From: Leadbetterella sp964489955
Lineage (GTDB): Bacteria; Bacteroidota; Bacteroidia; Cytophagales; Spirosomataceae
Direction: 5' to 3'
DNA length: 64,000 nucleotides
NCBI GenBank assembly: GCA_964489955.1
Contig: CAZBAV010000012.1
Span: 1-64,000, forward strand
Each line of letters begins with the position of its first letter. The first letter of the stretch is position 1. The notes under the pieces were generated by a model. That model had not been told where the DNA came from and made no database searches. It worked only from the letters and a program-made list of their open reading frames with translations. Both the position numbers and the translations under genes were made by a program. Shown in pieces: positions 17,684-25,503 of this stretch.

Positions 17684-18361
17684 ATGAAAGGCTATTGTAT
17701 TTTATTATTATTTTTCTTTGCGGGAAGTGCGAGCTTTGCACAAAGCTACAAAAAACTCGAGAATGAAACCCTTTTTTCTGAGAGGGAAAAGTTGTTGATT
17801 TTGGAGGGTGATACATCCAAAATGATGCGGGTAACTCAAGTTACGAATGAAGCAGATTATGCAATCTTAACTGCGATATGTTCTGATATATCTTTTGACC
17901 AGCCTTTATTGCCTATACTAGCAAAAAGGATGTATTTGTCTGTCACGGAAGCTGGCGGAGTTGGGATTGCGGCTCCTCAGGTAGGCATAAACAGAAATCT
18001 TATTTGGGTTCAGAGATTTGACAAAGTGGGAGAGCCTTTTGAGTTCTATATTAACCCGAGAATCGTATGGCGATCAGATTTACTACAAATGGGAGGGGAG
18101 GGCTGCTTATCCATTCCTGAGCTACGTGATGATGTTGTACGTAATTATGCCATACAGCTTAACTATACTACCTTAGATGGTGGAAATCATACCGAAGTCA
18201 TTGAGGGCTTTACATCGGTAATTTTCCAGCATGAAACAGATCATTTGCTTGGTATCTTGTTTCCGCAGAGGGTAGAAACCCAAAATACAGTAGAGTTTAA
18301 AAAGGCAGAAGAGAAAGGTAAACGTTTGATTTATACAAAAGGAATAACGAAGCGTATTTAG
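17684..18361 (+). CDS. Exported peptide deformylase homologue
   Basis: A 225-residue deformylase-family protein that begins with a signal peptide (MKGYCILLLFFFAGSASFAQ, predicted cut after FAQ), so it should work in the periplasm or be lipid-free secreted. The catalytic motifs are all intact: GVGIAAPQ (92-99), GEGCLSIP with metal ligand C141, and QHETDH (182-187; H183, E184, H187). Deformylases normally act in the cytoplasm on nascent chains, so an exported one with a complete site is unusual; its substrate is unknown. It follows the omega-amidase by 21 bases and is the second deformylase gene within 2 kb. Confidence 0.85.
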   Translation: MKGYCILLLFFFAGSASFAQSYKKLENETLFSEREKLLILEGDTSKMMRVTQVTNEADYAILTAICSDISFDQPLLPILAKRMYLSVTEAGGVGIAAPQVGINRNLIWVQRFDKVGEPFEFYINPRIVWRSDLLQMGGEGCLSIPELRDDVVRNYAIQLNYTTLDGGNHTEVIEGFTSVIFQHETDHLLGILFPQRVETQNTVEFKKAEEKGKRLIYTKGITKRI

Positions 18362-18396
18362 TACTTTCGGGACAATCTCTCCTAAGGCAGTCTATT

Positions 18397-19788
18397 ATGA
18401 ACCTAAAAACCATTACCTACCTTTATATAAACAGTGCTAGTTTATTCTTTTCTTGGTATTGGCTGGCCAGCCCTTGGAAATATTTGTGTTCGCTGGTTAT
18501 CGTTGTACTTAGTATTGTACAGCTGAAGAACATTTTGGAAGTGGGGGTAAAGTTGGGTAGTGTAGATTTACTGAAAATTGTAGCTTGTGCTTGTGTTTTT
18601 ACATTACTTTCCGGAGTATCAGGGATAGGAGGTGAATCTACTTTTGATATCCGCCATCAACTCCAAAAGGTATTTGATATCCAAAATTTGGGTATGCCTA
18701 TTTATTATCCAGGAGAAGGTTATGCGTCTTATTACTTTGGCTTTTACATAGTGCCAGGGATACTTCTTTATTGGATAAAGAATGTGAATTTGGTGGTCCT
18801 GTTCTGGGAAATTCTAGGACTTAGTATAGGTTTATCTTGGTTGTATCTGGCTTTCAATAAAAGGATTTTAGGATTAGTTCTCCTTTTCTTAGTTTCTGGC
18901 CTCCTAAGCCTCCTTGTTCCTTTCTGGAATGGGGAAAGCATACTGTCTTCAAGTTTTTTCTATTTTACGGAAACCCAATGGCATATATTGCCTATGTTTC
19001 AGTCTTATAAATGGGTGCCTAACCAATTTATTTATGTATTAATACTGGTAGGTTTAGTTCTTAACTTGAGACAGGGGAAACTCATACACATAAGCTCATT
19101 GGTAGTTTCTGGTTTGTTTTGGGCACCGTTTTCTGCTTTAATTATCGGGCTAATTTATTTAGCTGTAATTTTTAAACAAAGAAGTGAAATATCTTTTAGA
19201 AAAAAAGATGTTATCATCTTTTTGGGTTGCAATTCTATTGTGGCTTTTTTCTTACTACTTTATTTAGCTGGTAACAATACATCGGGAAGTGTGGAATTTT
19301 TATTATCGGACTTTGGGAGGCTAAGGATGTATGTATTGCTCGTCTTCTTCGAAGTCATAGTTTTTTACTTACTTATCGGACAGCGGTATAAGAATAGAGT
19401 AGAGCTTCTGGTGTCTTTGGGAATATTACTTGTACTTCCACTCATAAAAATGGGAGTGGGAAATGATTTGTTCTCGAGGGCCACTTTGCCCGTTCTAATG
19501 ATAGTGTACATTTATTTTGTAAAAAGTTTGTTAGATCGTGGCAAACTCTTCTATGTGAGGTTGTGTTTACTCGGTTTGGTTTCAATATTACCTCTAAAAT
19601 ATTTGTCATACGGAGTTATAAACTTCAGTGCTAAGCCCTACTATAGTCCTACCAGTGAGAAAAATACGTACACATTAATAGAGGAAGATTACCAAAGTAA
19701 AAAAGTGGCAGACCAATATCTCCTGCGAGAAGATTCCTTCTTTTATAAACATTTACTATATAAGAAAAGCAAAAAGCCGCTCGATTGA
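18397..19788 (+). CDS. Polytopic membrane protein, unknown function
   Basis: A 463-residue protein with about ten to twelve hydrophobic segments and a short soluble C-terminal tail (about 410-463). The layout recalls GT-C type glycosyltransferases or polysaccharide polymerases, but I see no decisive motif, so the function stays open. The stop codon is inside the terminator hairpin at 19765-19804. It follows the exported deformylase by 35 bases. Confidence 0.75.
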   Translation: MNLKTITYLYINSASLFFSWYWLASPWKYLCSLVIVVLSIVQLKNILEVGVKLGSVDLLKIVACACVFTLLSGVSGIGGESTFDIRHQLQKVFDIQNLGMPIYYPGEGYASYYFGFYIVPGILLYWIKNVNLVVLFWEILGLSIGLSWLYLAFNKRILGLVLLFLVSGLLSLLVPFWNGESILSSSFFYFTETQWHILPMFQSYKWVPNQFIYVLILVGLVLNLRQGKLIHISSLVVSGLFWAPFSALIIGLIYLAVIFKQRSEISFRKKDVIIFLGCNSIVAFFLLLYLAGNNTSGSVEFLLSDFGRLRMYVLLVFFEVIVFYLLIGQRYKNRVELLVSLGILLVLPLIKMGVGNDLFSRATLPVLMIVYIYFVKSLLDRGKLFYVRLCLLGLVSILPLKYLSYGVINFSAKPYYSPTSEKNTYTLIEEDYQSKKVADQYLLREDSFFYKHLLYKKSKKPLD

Positions 19789-19804
19789 GCGGCTTTTTGC
19801 TTTT
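19765..19804. terminator. Bidirectional terminator with 18-bp perfect stem
   Basis: AAAAGCAAAAAGCCGCTC (19765-19782) and its exact complement (19787-19804) enclose the four-base loop GATT. A-run on one side and T-run on the other make it work in both directions, for the membrane protein (plus) and tsf (minus). The stop codon of the 18397 gene (19786-19788) lies in the loop and right arm, so the last codons of that gene form the left arm. Confidence 0.9.
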
Positions 19805-19819
19805 GTATCAGAAAGTAAA

Positions 19820-20647
19820 TTATCCGATTGCTACTCTTTTGAAAGAAGCAATTTTAAGACCTTTTACATTTTTCTCAAGTAACTGAGCGATGGTAATTGA
19901 AGGATCTTTAACAAACTCTTGGTTAAGAAGAGTTTGCTCTTTGTAGAATTTATTCAATTTACCCATAGCGATCTTCTCAAGCATAGCTTCAGGCTTACCT
20001 TCTTGTCTTGCTTGGTCTTTACCTATTTCAATTTCCTTTTCTACGATTGCAGGGTCTACATCGTCTTTATCAAGACCTACTGGCTTCATAGCCACGATTT
20101 GCATACCTACGTCTTTTCCAAGGTCAGCTAAATCGGCTCCACCTGTACCTTCAAAAGCTACGATACCGGCAGCTTTTTTGTTAGAGTGAACGTAAGCTAC
20201 AACTTGCTCCCCATCTATGCTTGAGAAAGAAGAAACCACGATTTTTTCACCGATTTTTCCAACAAGTTCAGTGATGTTTTCTTGTACTGACTGTCCATTG
20301 TCTAAAGCTGTAGCAAGAAGAGCATCTGCATCTTTCACATCACCTTTAACAGCGGCAGCAAGAATGCTTGCAGCAAGGTTTTTGAAGTCTTCTACATTAG
20401 ATACTGGTTCAGTTTCACAAGCCAGGGCAAGCACCTTAGTACTAGCACCTTCTGAAGAAACTAAAACTAGACCTTCAGAAGTCTCATTGTCGGCACGCTT
20501 AGCGGCAACTTTTTGTCCTGCTTTTCTCAATATTTCTACGGCTTTGTCAAAATCGCCTTCAGCTTCCGTAAGGGCTTTTTTACAATCCATCATTCCGGCC
20601 CCTGTAAGTTGACGTAGCTTGTTTACGTCAGCAGCTGTAATATTCAT
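19820..20647 (-). CDS. tsf: Elongation factor Ts
   Basis: Guanine nucleotide exchange factor for EF-Tu. The 275-residue protein starts with the UBA-like domain and signature VNKLRQLTGAGMMDCKKALTEAEGDFDKAVEILRK. The core repeats and the C-terminal QTLLNQEFVKD follow. It is last in rplM-rpsI-rpsB-tsf. Confidence 0.97.
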   Translation of the reverse strand: MNITAADVNKLRQLTGAGMMDCKKALTEAEGDFDKAVEILRKAGQKVAAKRADNETSEGLVLVSSEGASTKVLALACETEPVSNVEDFKNLAASILAAAVKGDVKDADALLATALDNGQSVQENITELVGKIGEKIVVSSFSSIDGEQVVAYVHSNKKAAGIVAFEGTGGADLADLGKDVGMQIVAMKPVGLDKDDVDPAIVEKEIEIGKDQARQEGKPEAMLEKIAMGKLNKFYKEQTLLNQEFVKDPSITIAQLLEKNVKGLKIASFKRVAIG

Positions 20648-20684
20648 TGTTTATTATTTTTTTGTTAAAAAATTAGCATTAAGT

Positions 20685-20721
20685 AAAAAAAATAGAACAG
20701 CCCAAAGCAATGCTCCGGGCT
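20685..20721 (-). terminator. Possible terminator between rpsB and tsf
   Basis: On the minus strand AGCCC and GGGCT (20717-20721 and 20699-20703) with an inner AGC/GCT pair form a hairpin, followed after five bases by eight Ts (A-run 20685-20692). It may cut transcription partly after rpsB, making tsf less expressed than S2, or simply be a leader structure for tsf. Confidence 0.5.
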
Positions 20722-20751
20722 ATCCATAAGATTTATTATCGAAGCATAATA

Positions 20752-21654
20752 TTAAGCCTCCGTTCCGTCTGTAGCCGCAGCATCTTCAGAAACAGGTGTT
20801 GCTTCAGCGGCAGGAGCTTCTTCAGTAGCTACCTCAGCAGTAGCGTCTTCTGTTTTCACTCTTTTTCTTTTTCCGCTATCTTCTCTATTTACTACTTCTT
20901 TTGCTGTATCTACAGCCCTTTTAGCATCTTCCTCTTCTTGTAAAGCAGCATTTTCTTTATCTGTCTTTCTTTCAAGGATACCTTCTTCTAGAGACTTACC
21001 GATAGCAAGGGTAATCAATGAGATTGATTTGTACGCATCATCATTAGCAGGGATTGCAAAGTCTACTACCTCTGGGTTAGAGTTAGTATCACACATTGCA
21101 ACTACTGGAATGCCTAATCTTTTTGCTTCAGCTATAGCTAGGTGTTCTCTTTTGATGTCAACAACAAAGAGGGCTGCTGGAAGTCTGTTCAGGTCAGTAA
21201 CACCGCCTAGAAGTTTTTCCAATTTAGTTTTTTCACGACCTAACATCAATTTTTCTCTCTTAGCGATGTTTTTCGCAGTTTCTTCATCACCTAACATCTT
21301 CTCGATGTTCTGAAGTTTTTTAAGAGATTTTTTGATTGTAGCGAAGTTGGTAAGCATACCACCTAACCATCTTTCTGTTACGAAAGGCATTTTCAAGCGT
21401 CTTGCTTCTTCAGAAACAATTTCTTGTGCTTGTTTTTTAGTAGCTACAAACATCACTTTACGTCCAGAACGAACCACACCTTTTAAGAAGGCTTGTGCTG
21501 CATCTAATCCGGAAAGAGATTTGTTAAGGTCAATGATATGTATTCCGTTTTTCTCCATGAAGATATACGGAGCCATTCTTGGATCCCATTTACGGGTAAG
21601 GTGTCCAAAGTGTACACCAGCGTCCAATAGGTCTTTGTACTGTACTTGTGCCAT
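20752..21654 (-). CDS. rpsB: 30S ribosomal protein S2 with long acidic/Ala-rich tail
   Basis: Core S2 begins VQYKDLLDAGVHFGHLTRKWDPRMAPYIF and includes MFVATKKQAQEIV, TERWLGGMLTNF and the LFVVDIKREHLAIAEAKRLGIPVVAMCDTNSNP region. At 300 residues it is some 50-60 longer than a typical S2. The extra C-terminus (from about 240) is a low-complexity tail rich in Ala, Glu, Asp, Thr and Lys, presumably disordered. It lies between rpsI and tsf. Confidence 0.96.
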   Translation of the reverse strand: MAQVQYKDLLDAGVHFGHLTRKWDPRMAPYIFMEKNGIHIIDLNKSLSGLDAAQAFLKGVVRSGRKVMFVATKKQAQEIVSEEARRLKMPFVTERWLGGMLTNFATIKKSLKKLQNIEKMLGDEETAKNIAKREKLMLGREKTKLEKLLGGVTDLNRLPAALFVVDIKREHLAIAEAKRLGIPVVAMCDTNSNPEVVDFAIPANDDAYKSISLITLAIGKSLEEGILERKTDKENAALQEEEDAKRAVDTAKEVVNREDSGKRKRVKTEDATAEVATEEAPAAEATPVSEDAAATDGTEA

Positions 21655-21696
21655 TAGAAATGTTTTAAAATGTAATAAATATATAAATTAAGCAGC

Positions 21697-21724
21697 ACGG
21701 GACATCGGGCACGATAAGCCCCGT
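21697..21724 (-). other. G/C-rich structured spacer between rpsI and rpsB
   Basis: In an otherwise AT-rich 90-base spacer, ACGGG (21697-21701) and CCCGT (21720-21724) can pair, with a further GGGC/GCCC alternative inside. No T-run follows. It could be part of an rpsB leader where S2 represses its own translation, as known for rpsB in other bacteria; that is inference. Confidence 0.3.
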
Positions 21725-21745
21725 CTGGACAAAATACTTGTAATA

Positions 21746-22132
21746 TTAACGTTTTGAGAACTGGAATCTCTTACGTGCTTTCCTACGACCGTACTTCTTA
21801 CGCTCAACCATTCTTGAGTCACGAGTAAGGAATCCTTCTTTTTTCAATGGAGGACGGTTTTCTGAATCTACCTCACATAAAGCCCTAGAAATGGCCATAC
21901 GGATAGCTTCTGCCTGTCCTGATATACCACCACCTCTAACATTTACTTTAATATCGTATTTTCCTTCGCCATTTGTAAGACCAAACGGTTGGTTAAGAAC
22001 GATTTGTAGTACTTCTGTTGGGAAGTAATTGGCCATTTCACGACCATTTACGGTGATATCGCCTTTGCCTGATTGTAAATAAATACGGGCTACGGCTGTT
22101 TTTCTTCTACCTACAGTGTTAATTACCTGCAT
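21746..22132 (-). CDS. rpsI: 30S ribosomal protein S9
   Basis: The 128-residue protein starts MQVINTVGRRKTAVARIYLQ and ends with the basic tail DSRMVERKKYGRRKARKRFQFSKR, which reaches towards the P-site tRNA anticodon. GGGISGQAEAIRMAISRAL is the family core. It follows rplM by 30 bases. Confidence 0.98.
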   Translation of the reverse strand: MQVINTVGRRKTAVARIYLQSGKGDITVNGREMANYFPTEVLQIVLNQPFGLTNGEGKYDIKVNVRGGGISGQAEAIRMAISRALCEVDSENRPPLKKEGFLTRDSRMVERKKYGRRKARKRFQFSKR

Positions 22133-22162
22133 CTTATATCGAATAATTTAGGTTCTAAATAA

Positions 22163-22606
22163 TTAAAGTTCCACTTTTGATGGATTCTGTGCTTGGTGAG
22201 GATGCTCAGCTCCTGCATACACATATAAATTTCTATAAAGCTGACTTCCAAGTCTGTTTTTAGGAAGCATACCTTTAATAGCCATTTCTACCACCTTTCT
22301 ACCGTCTTTTGCAAGAACCTCTTTGGCTGTAGCAAAACGCTGTCCACCTGGGTGTCCTGTATGGCGGGTGTAAACTTTATCAGTTAGTTTTTTGCCCGTC
22401 AAACGTATTTTCTCAGCGTTGATTACGATTACGTTGTCACCACAGTCTGAGTTAGGAGTGAAAGAAGGCTTGTTCTTACCTCTCAAAATGTTCACTATCT
22501 GGCTAGAAAAACGACCCAAGATTTGGTTACTGGCATCAATAACCACCCAGTTTTTCTCAGCATTCTTACGGTTTACAGAAACCGTCCTATAACTTAATTG
22601 ATCCAC
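22163..22606 (-). CDS. rplM: 50S ribosomal protein L13
   Basis: The 147-residue L13 includes KNWVVIDASNQILGRFSSQIVNILRGK, CGDNVIVINAEKIRLTGKK and HTGHPGG, and ends ...HPHQAQNPSKVEL. The start codon is GTG; the N-terminus MDQLSYRTVSVN agrees with the family, so the GTG is accepted. It is first in the rplM-rpsI-rpsB-tsf run and has a strong promoter 210 bases upstream. Confidence 0.97.
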   Translation of the reverse strand: MDQLSYRTVSVNRKNAEKNWVVIDASNQILGRFSSQIVNILRGKNKPSFTPNSDCGDNVIVINAEKIRLTGKKLTDKVYTRHTGHPGGQRFATAKEVLAKDGRKVVEMAIKGMLPKNRLGSQLYRNLYVYAGAEHPHQAQNPSKVEL

Positions 22607-22811
22607 GAGTTAATTTTTTTTACGTTTATTTACTGTTTTTAAGTACGCTAAAAATCCGAGAATTACCCAATCATCTACGGCTTTAGTTTACTTATTTTCT
22701 CTAATTATAAGGTGCTAATTATAAGCACATAAGATCTTCCGGAATTAAAGATCTTTCATATAATTTACATAGGCCAAGATAACACGGGCAGCATTATCTG
22801 GCGGTATTTGG
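22607..22811 (-). ncRNA. Long 5' leader of rplM operon, probably structured
   Basis: About 200 bases separate the predicted transcription start from the rplM GTG. On the minus strand the leader contains CCAGATAA/TTATCTTGG (one bulge), two copies of the palindrome AAGATCTT 19 bases apart, GTGC/GCAC, and a 10-base direct repeat TTATAATTAG (two copies 14 bases apart). Ribosomal protein operons are often autoregulated through such leaders. That L13 or S9 binds here is inference. Confidence 0.4.
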
Positions 22812-22816
22812 GGCTG

Positions 22817-22846
22817 CAAAGTTAAGAAAAATATTCGGTACACAAA
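22817..22846 (-). promoter_or_regulatory. Strong promoter of rplM-rpsI-rpsB-tsf
   Basis: On the minus strand TTTG (22843-22846) and TAACTTTG (22817-22824) are 18 bases apart, a full match to the Bacteroidota promoter consensus. The sequence after the -7 box is CAGCCCC. Confidence 0.75.
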
Positions 22847-22947
22847 ATATTTTTATAGAAATAAAGTGCTAGAAACTAAGAGTGTAACTAAACTTTCGGC
22901 TTGAATTACTTAATTTATCTATTTTTATACAATTGCATTGACACGAA

Positions 22948-23472
22948 ATGAAAACAAAAACCATATTACTGCTAATATTTTTGATTCTTATTGCTGCGTT
23001 TGCAATTATAGCATTGATACCGACTGACAATTCTGATGTCAGTACTAAATATTTGAAAACTTCTAAAACCAATGATAGAGAAAAACTTAAAGAAATTGGA
23101 GTAAAAGAGTTGTTTGATCATTATAGAACGAGTGATAAAAATAGAACATATTATGAGGTAGTTTCCTTTCCTGGAAATGGTGCTAGTTTTATTTTAAATT
23201 ATAATAAAGATGACGAAAGATTAACCGTCTGTCTTGATCTTGGCAGTGGCTGGTCTTATCAATTTGAAGAGATAACAGAAAGAGATTTGGAGGAGTTTGT
23301 TTTAAAGAAATTTAATGTAGTTGATTTCCATATTCTTAACTCTCTTATTGAGGGAAATGCCGTTCTTGTAAACGACAGTACCTATAGTATAAATGGTAAA
23401 ATACTAAAAAGTGTCATTATCTATGAAAATTGGATATTCCCTAAGACAAACGGGAGTCCAGCAGGGTTTTGA
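22948..23472 (+). CDS. Membrane-anchored hypothetical protein
   Basis: A 174-residue protein with an N-terminal hydrophobic segment (about 5-25) and a soluble remainder without recognisable motifs. Codon use is AT-rich like the surroundings. It is divergent from rplM. A small coding remnant follows at 23527-23700. Function not recognised; it may be specific to this lineage. Confidence 0.6.
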   Translation: MKTKTILLLIFLILIAAFAIIALIPTDNSDVSTKYLKTSKTNDREKLKEIGVKELFDHYRTSDKNRTYYEVVSFPGNGASFILNYNKDDERLTVCLDLGSGWSYQFEEITERDLEEFVLKKFNVVDFHILNSLIEGNAVLVNDSTYSINGKILKSVIIYENWIFPKTNGSPAGF

Positions 23473-23526
23473 TAATTGAGAGTATTTAACTTCCAAATAA
23501 TTTTCTGCATCTGTTGAGTACTCTAG

Positions 23527-23700
23527 ATTTTAGAGAATGTTTATTCTATTTTTACTGCTGATTTTGCGGATATTTCTGTCGTCAATAGTTTTTGTTCACA
23601 GAGTGCGGTAGGAAACACGATAAGAGCTTATGATGATTCTGTTTATCTTATTACAAATGAATTTTTATTGAAAAATTGGATAGACTCCCTTATCAAGTAA
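23527..23700 (+). pseudogene. Possible C-terminal gene remnant
   Basis: A 57-codon open frame without a plausible start reads coherently to a TAA at 23698-23700, including SAVGNTIRAYDDSVYLI and LKNWIDSLIK. It is preceded by in-frame stops. It looks like the tail of a lost gene in the stretch between the 22948 gene and the trp leader. The rest of 23473-23760 shows no clear feature. Confidence 0.3.
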
Positions 23701-23764
23701 TATCAAGAATACCTAATCATAAAGAAAAAACATTTGTCTTTCTTTTATTTCTCAAAATCCTTTC

Positions 23765-23772
23765 TACATTTG
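23765..23772 (+). promoter_or_regulatory. -7 element of the trp leader/trpEG promoter
   Basis: TACATTTG matches TAnnTTTG and ends only four bases before the leader ATG at 23777. In the usual geometry transcription would begin at or within a base or two of that ATG, giving a leaderless or nearly leaderless mRNA. No TTTG lies at the standard -33 distance; the closest is at 23733-23736, 28 bases upstream. Confidence 0.55.
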
Positions 23773-23776
23773 TGCA

Positions 23777-23833
23777 ATGAAATTTACAAACAACATAGCA
23801 GCTAACTGGTGGCGTTCATCTCAAATGAGTTGA
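23777..23833 (+). CDS. trpL: Trp leader peptide (attenuator peptide) with tandem Trp codons
   Basis: An 18-codon open frame encodes MKFTNNIAANWWRSSQMS, with two adjacent TGG codons at positions 11-12 (23807-23812) and the stop TGA at 23831-23833. The TGG pair lies just before the first arm (23814-23823) of a mutually exclusive hairpin set. The stop lies inside the second arm, exactly where a ribosome would mask it. This is the classical arrangement for ribosome-mediated attenuation by tryptophan supply. It is too short for ordinary gene finders. Confidence 0.9.
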   Translation: MKFTNNIAANWWRSSQMS

Positions 23834-23901
23834 ACAAGATAGCTATGTGGTTTTAAGATATACTGTAAGGCTTGCTGTTCAACTCAGCAAGCCTTTTTTT
23901 G
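23793..23901 (+). promoter_or_regulatory. Transcription attenuator of trpEG
   Basis: Region 1 (23814-23823) pairs with region 2 (23826-23835) with one T-T mismatch, and an outer stem ACATAGC/GCTATGT (23793-23799/23842-23848) encloses them. The antiterminator is TGAGTTGAACA (23826-23836) with TGTTCAACTCA (23876-23886), 11 perfect pairs. The terminator is AAGGCTTGCTG (23867-23877) with CAGCAAGCCTT (23885-23895), loop TTCAACT, and a T-run to 23900. Antiterminator and terminator share bases 23876-23877 and 23885-23886, so only one can form. A ribosome stalled at the Trp codons frees region 2 and permits read-through; one that reaches the stop covers region 2 and allows termination. Confidence 0.9.
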
Positions 23902-24025
23902 TTTTTGACAGTTTTGCTGGTAAGTTTCGAGCTATTGCTCTCACTTATAATGGAACAGAGAAAAGAATATTAATTAGAAGAACTAATGTAACATCGAGCG
24001 AAGTAGAGGTGAACACCAAAATATT

Positions 24026-25447
24026 ATGAAATTTAAAATTACTACCCGCAGCAAACGCCTTTTGGCTGACACACTTACTCCCGTAAGCATTTTCTTGCGG
24101 ATTAGAGAGCAGTTTCCGCTTTCAGTAATTCTGGAAAGTGCAGATTATCATGCTATGCACAACAGCTTTAGCTACATAGCCTGTGACCCGGTGGCGTCGA
24201 TTTCAATAGACAGAGGTATCATCAGTCAGGTTTTTCCGAACGGAGAAAGAAAAACGTATCCACTGGACAGGAAAAAAGATGCGGTAAAAGTGCTGCAGAC
24301 ATTTGCCTCTAAATTTGTACATGACGATTTGGGATTGGGTTTTATATCAAACGGTATGTTTGGTCATATTACTTATGATGCCGTGCAGTATTTTGAAGAT
24401 ATTGAGCTCCAGGAAAAGAAAGAAGAAAATTATATTCCGGATATCAAGTACTGTATTTACCGGTATGTGATAGCCATTAACCACTTCAAAAATGAACTTT
24501 ACCTTTTTGAGCATACCTATACGGAAGAAGGCAAAGAGCCTGAACCTATAGCAGACGGATTGGAGACGCTGGAGTTCTTTGTGAAAAATCCCAAAAGAGC
24601 CTCTTCAGACTTTAAAGTCACGGGTGAAGAAGAAACTAACATTCAGGATGACCGTATGCGTGAGATTGTAAATCAATGTATAAAGCATTGTTTACGCGGT
24701 GATGTGTTCCAGATAGTGCCGTCCCGTAGGTATTCACGCACTTTCTCCGGGGATGATTTTAATGTGTATCGTGCATTAAGGAGTGTAAATCCATCTCCTT
24801 ATTTGTTTTATTTTGACGGTGGTGATTACCGTATTTTTGGTTCAAGCCCAGAGAAACAGATTTTTATAAAGGATGGTGTGGCCGAGATTCATCCGATAGC
24901 TGGAACATTCAGACGTACGGGAAATGACCAACACGACCGTCAACTGGCACTTGATTTACATGCAGATCCGAAGGAATCAGCAGAACATGTTATGCTGGTA
25001 GATTTAGCTAGAAATGATTTGTCTAGAAATGCAAACCATGTAGAAGTAGAGGTTTTTAAAGAAGTCCAGTTTTATAGTCATGTAATCCATTTGGTTTCTA
25101 AAGTTACTGCCCAGATGGAAGAAGGAGTGAATCCTTTGCAACTGGTGGCCGACACTTTTCCGGCCGGAACGCTATCGGGTTCACCAAAGCACAATGCCAT
25201 GAGCATCATCAATAAACTGGAACCGAACAATCGTGGCATTTACGGCGGAGCTATTGGGTTTATGGATTTTAACGGCAATTTTAATCATGCCATAGCCATC
25301 CGTACGTTCTTAAGTAAGGATAAAACTCTATATTATCAAGCTGGAATGGGAGTGGTGGCCAAGTCTAATGTGGACAGCGAGATGAACGAAATTCACCTGA
25401 AATTGGGGGCTTTGAGAAAGGCCATAGAAATGGCGGAGGAGATATAA
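24026..25447 (+). CDS. trpE: Anthranilate synthase component I
   Basis: Converts chorismate to anthranilate with ammonia from TrpG, the first step of tryptophan synthesis. The 473-residue protein has the N-terminal feedback region (ILESADYHA, residues 35-43, like the LLES Trp-binding motif) and the chorismate-binding domain: CLRGDVFQIVPSRRYS, SPSPYLFYF-like NPSPYLFYFDGG, GTFRRTG, LVDLARNDLSR, FPAGTLSGSPKHNAM and QAGMGVVAKS. Expression is controlled by the attenuator upstream. Its first codons ATGAAATTTA repeat those of the leader peptide. trpG follows after 56 bases. Confidence 0.96.
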   Translation: MKFKITTRSKRLLADTLTPVSIFLRIREQFPLSVILESADYHAMHNSFSYIACDPVASISIDRGIISQVFPNGERKTYPLDRKKDAVKVLQTFASKFVHDDLGLGFISNGMFGHITYDAVQYFEDIELQEKKEENYIPDIKYCIYRYVIAINHFKNELYLFEHTYTEEGKEPEPIADGLETLEFFVKNPKRASSDFKVTGEEETNIQDDRMREIVNQCIKHCLRGDVFQIVPSRRYSRTFSGDDFNVYRALRSVNPSPYLFYFDGGDYRIFGSSPEKQIFIKDGVAEIHPIAGTFRRTGNDQHDRQLALDLHADPKESAEHVMLVDLARNDLSRNANHVEVEVFKEVQFYSHVIHLVSKVTAQMEEGVNPLQLVADTFPAGTLSGSPKHNAMSIINKLEPNNRGIYGGAIGFMDFNGNFNHAIAIRTFLSKDKTLYYQAGMGVVAKSNVDSEMNEIHLKLGALRKAIEMAEEI

Positions 25448-25503
25448 TCACTAAAATATTTTGGCTGAAACAAATAAAAGCTGACAGCTCAACACTCTTA
25501 AAA

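Noticed and set aside
23847..24029. Open frame of 60 codons between trp leader and trpE
   Set aside because: It runs through the attenuator hairpin and ends at trpE; the RNA structure explains the sequence.
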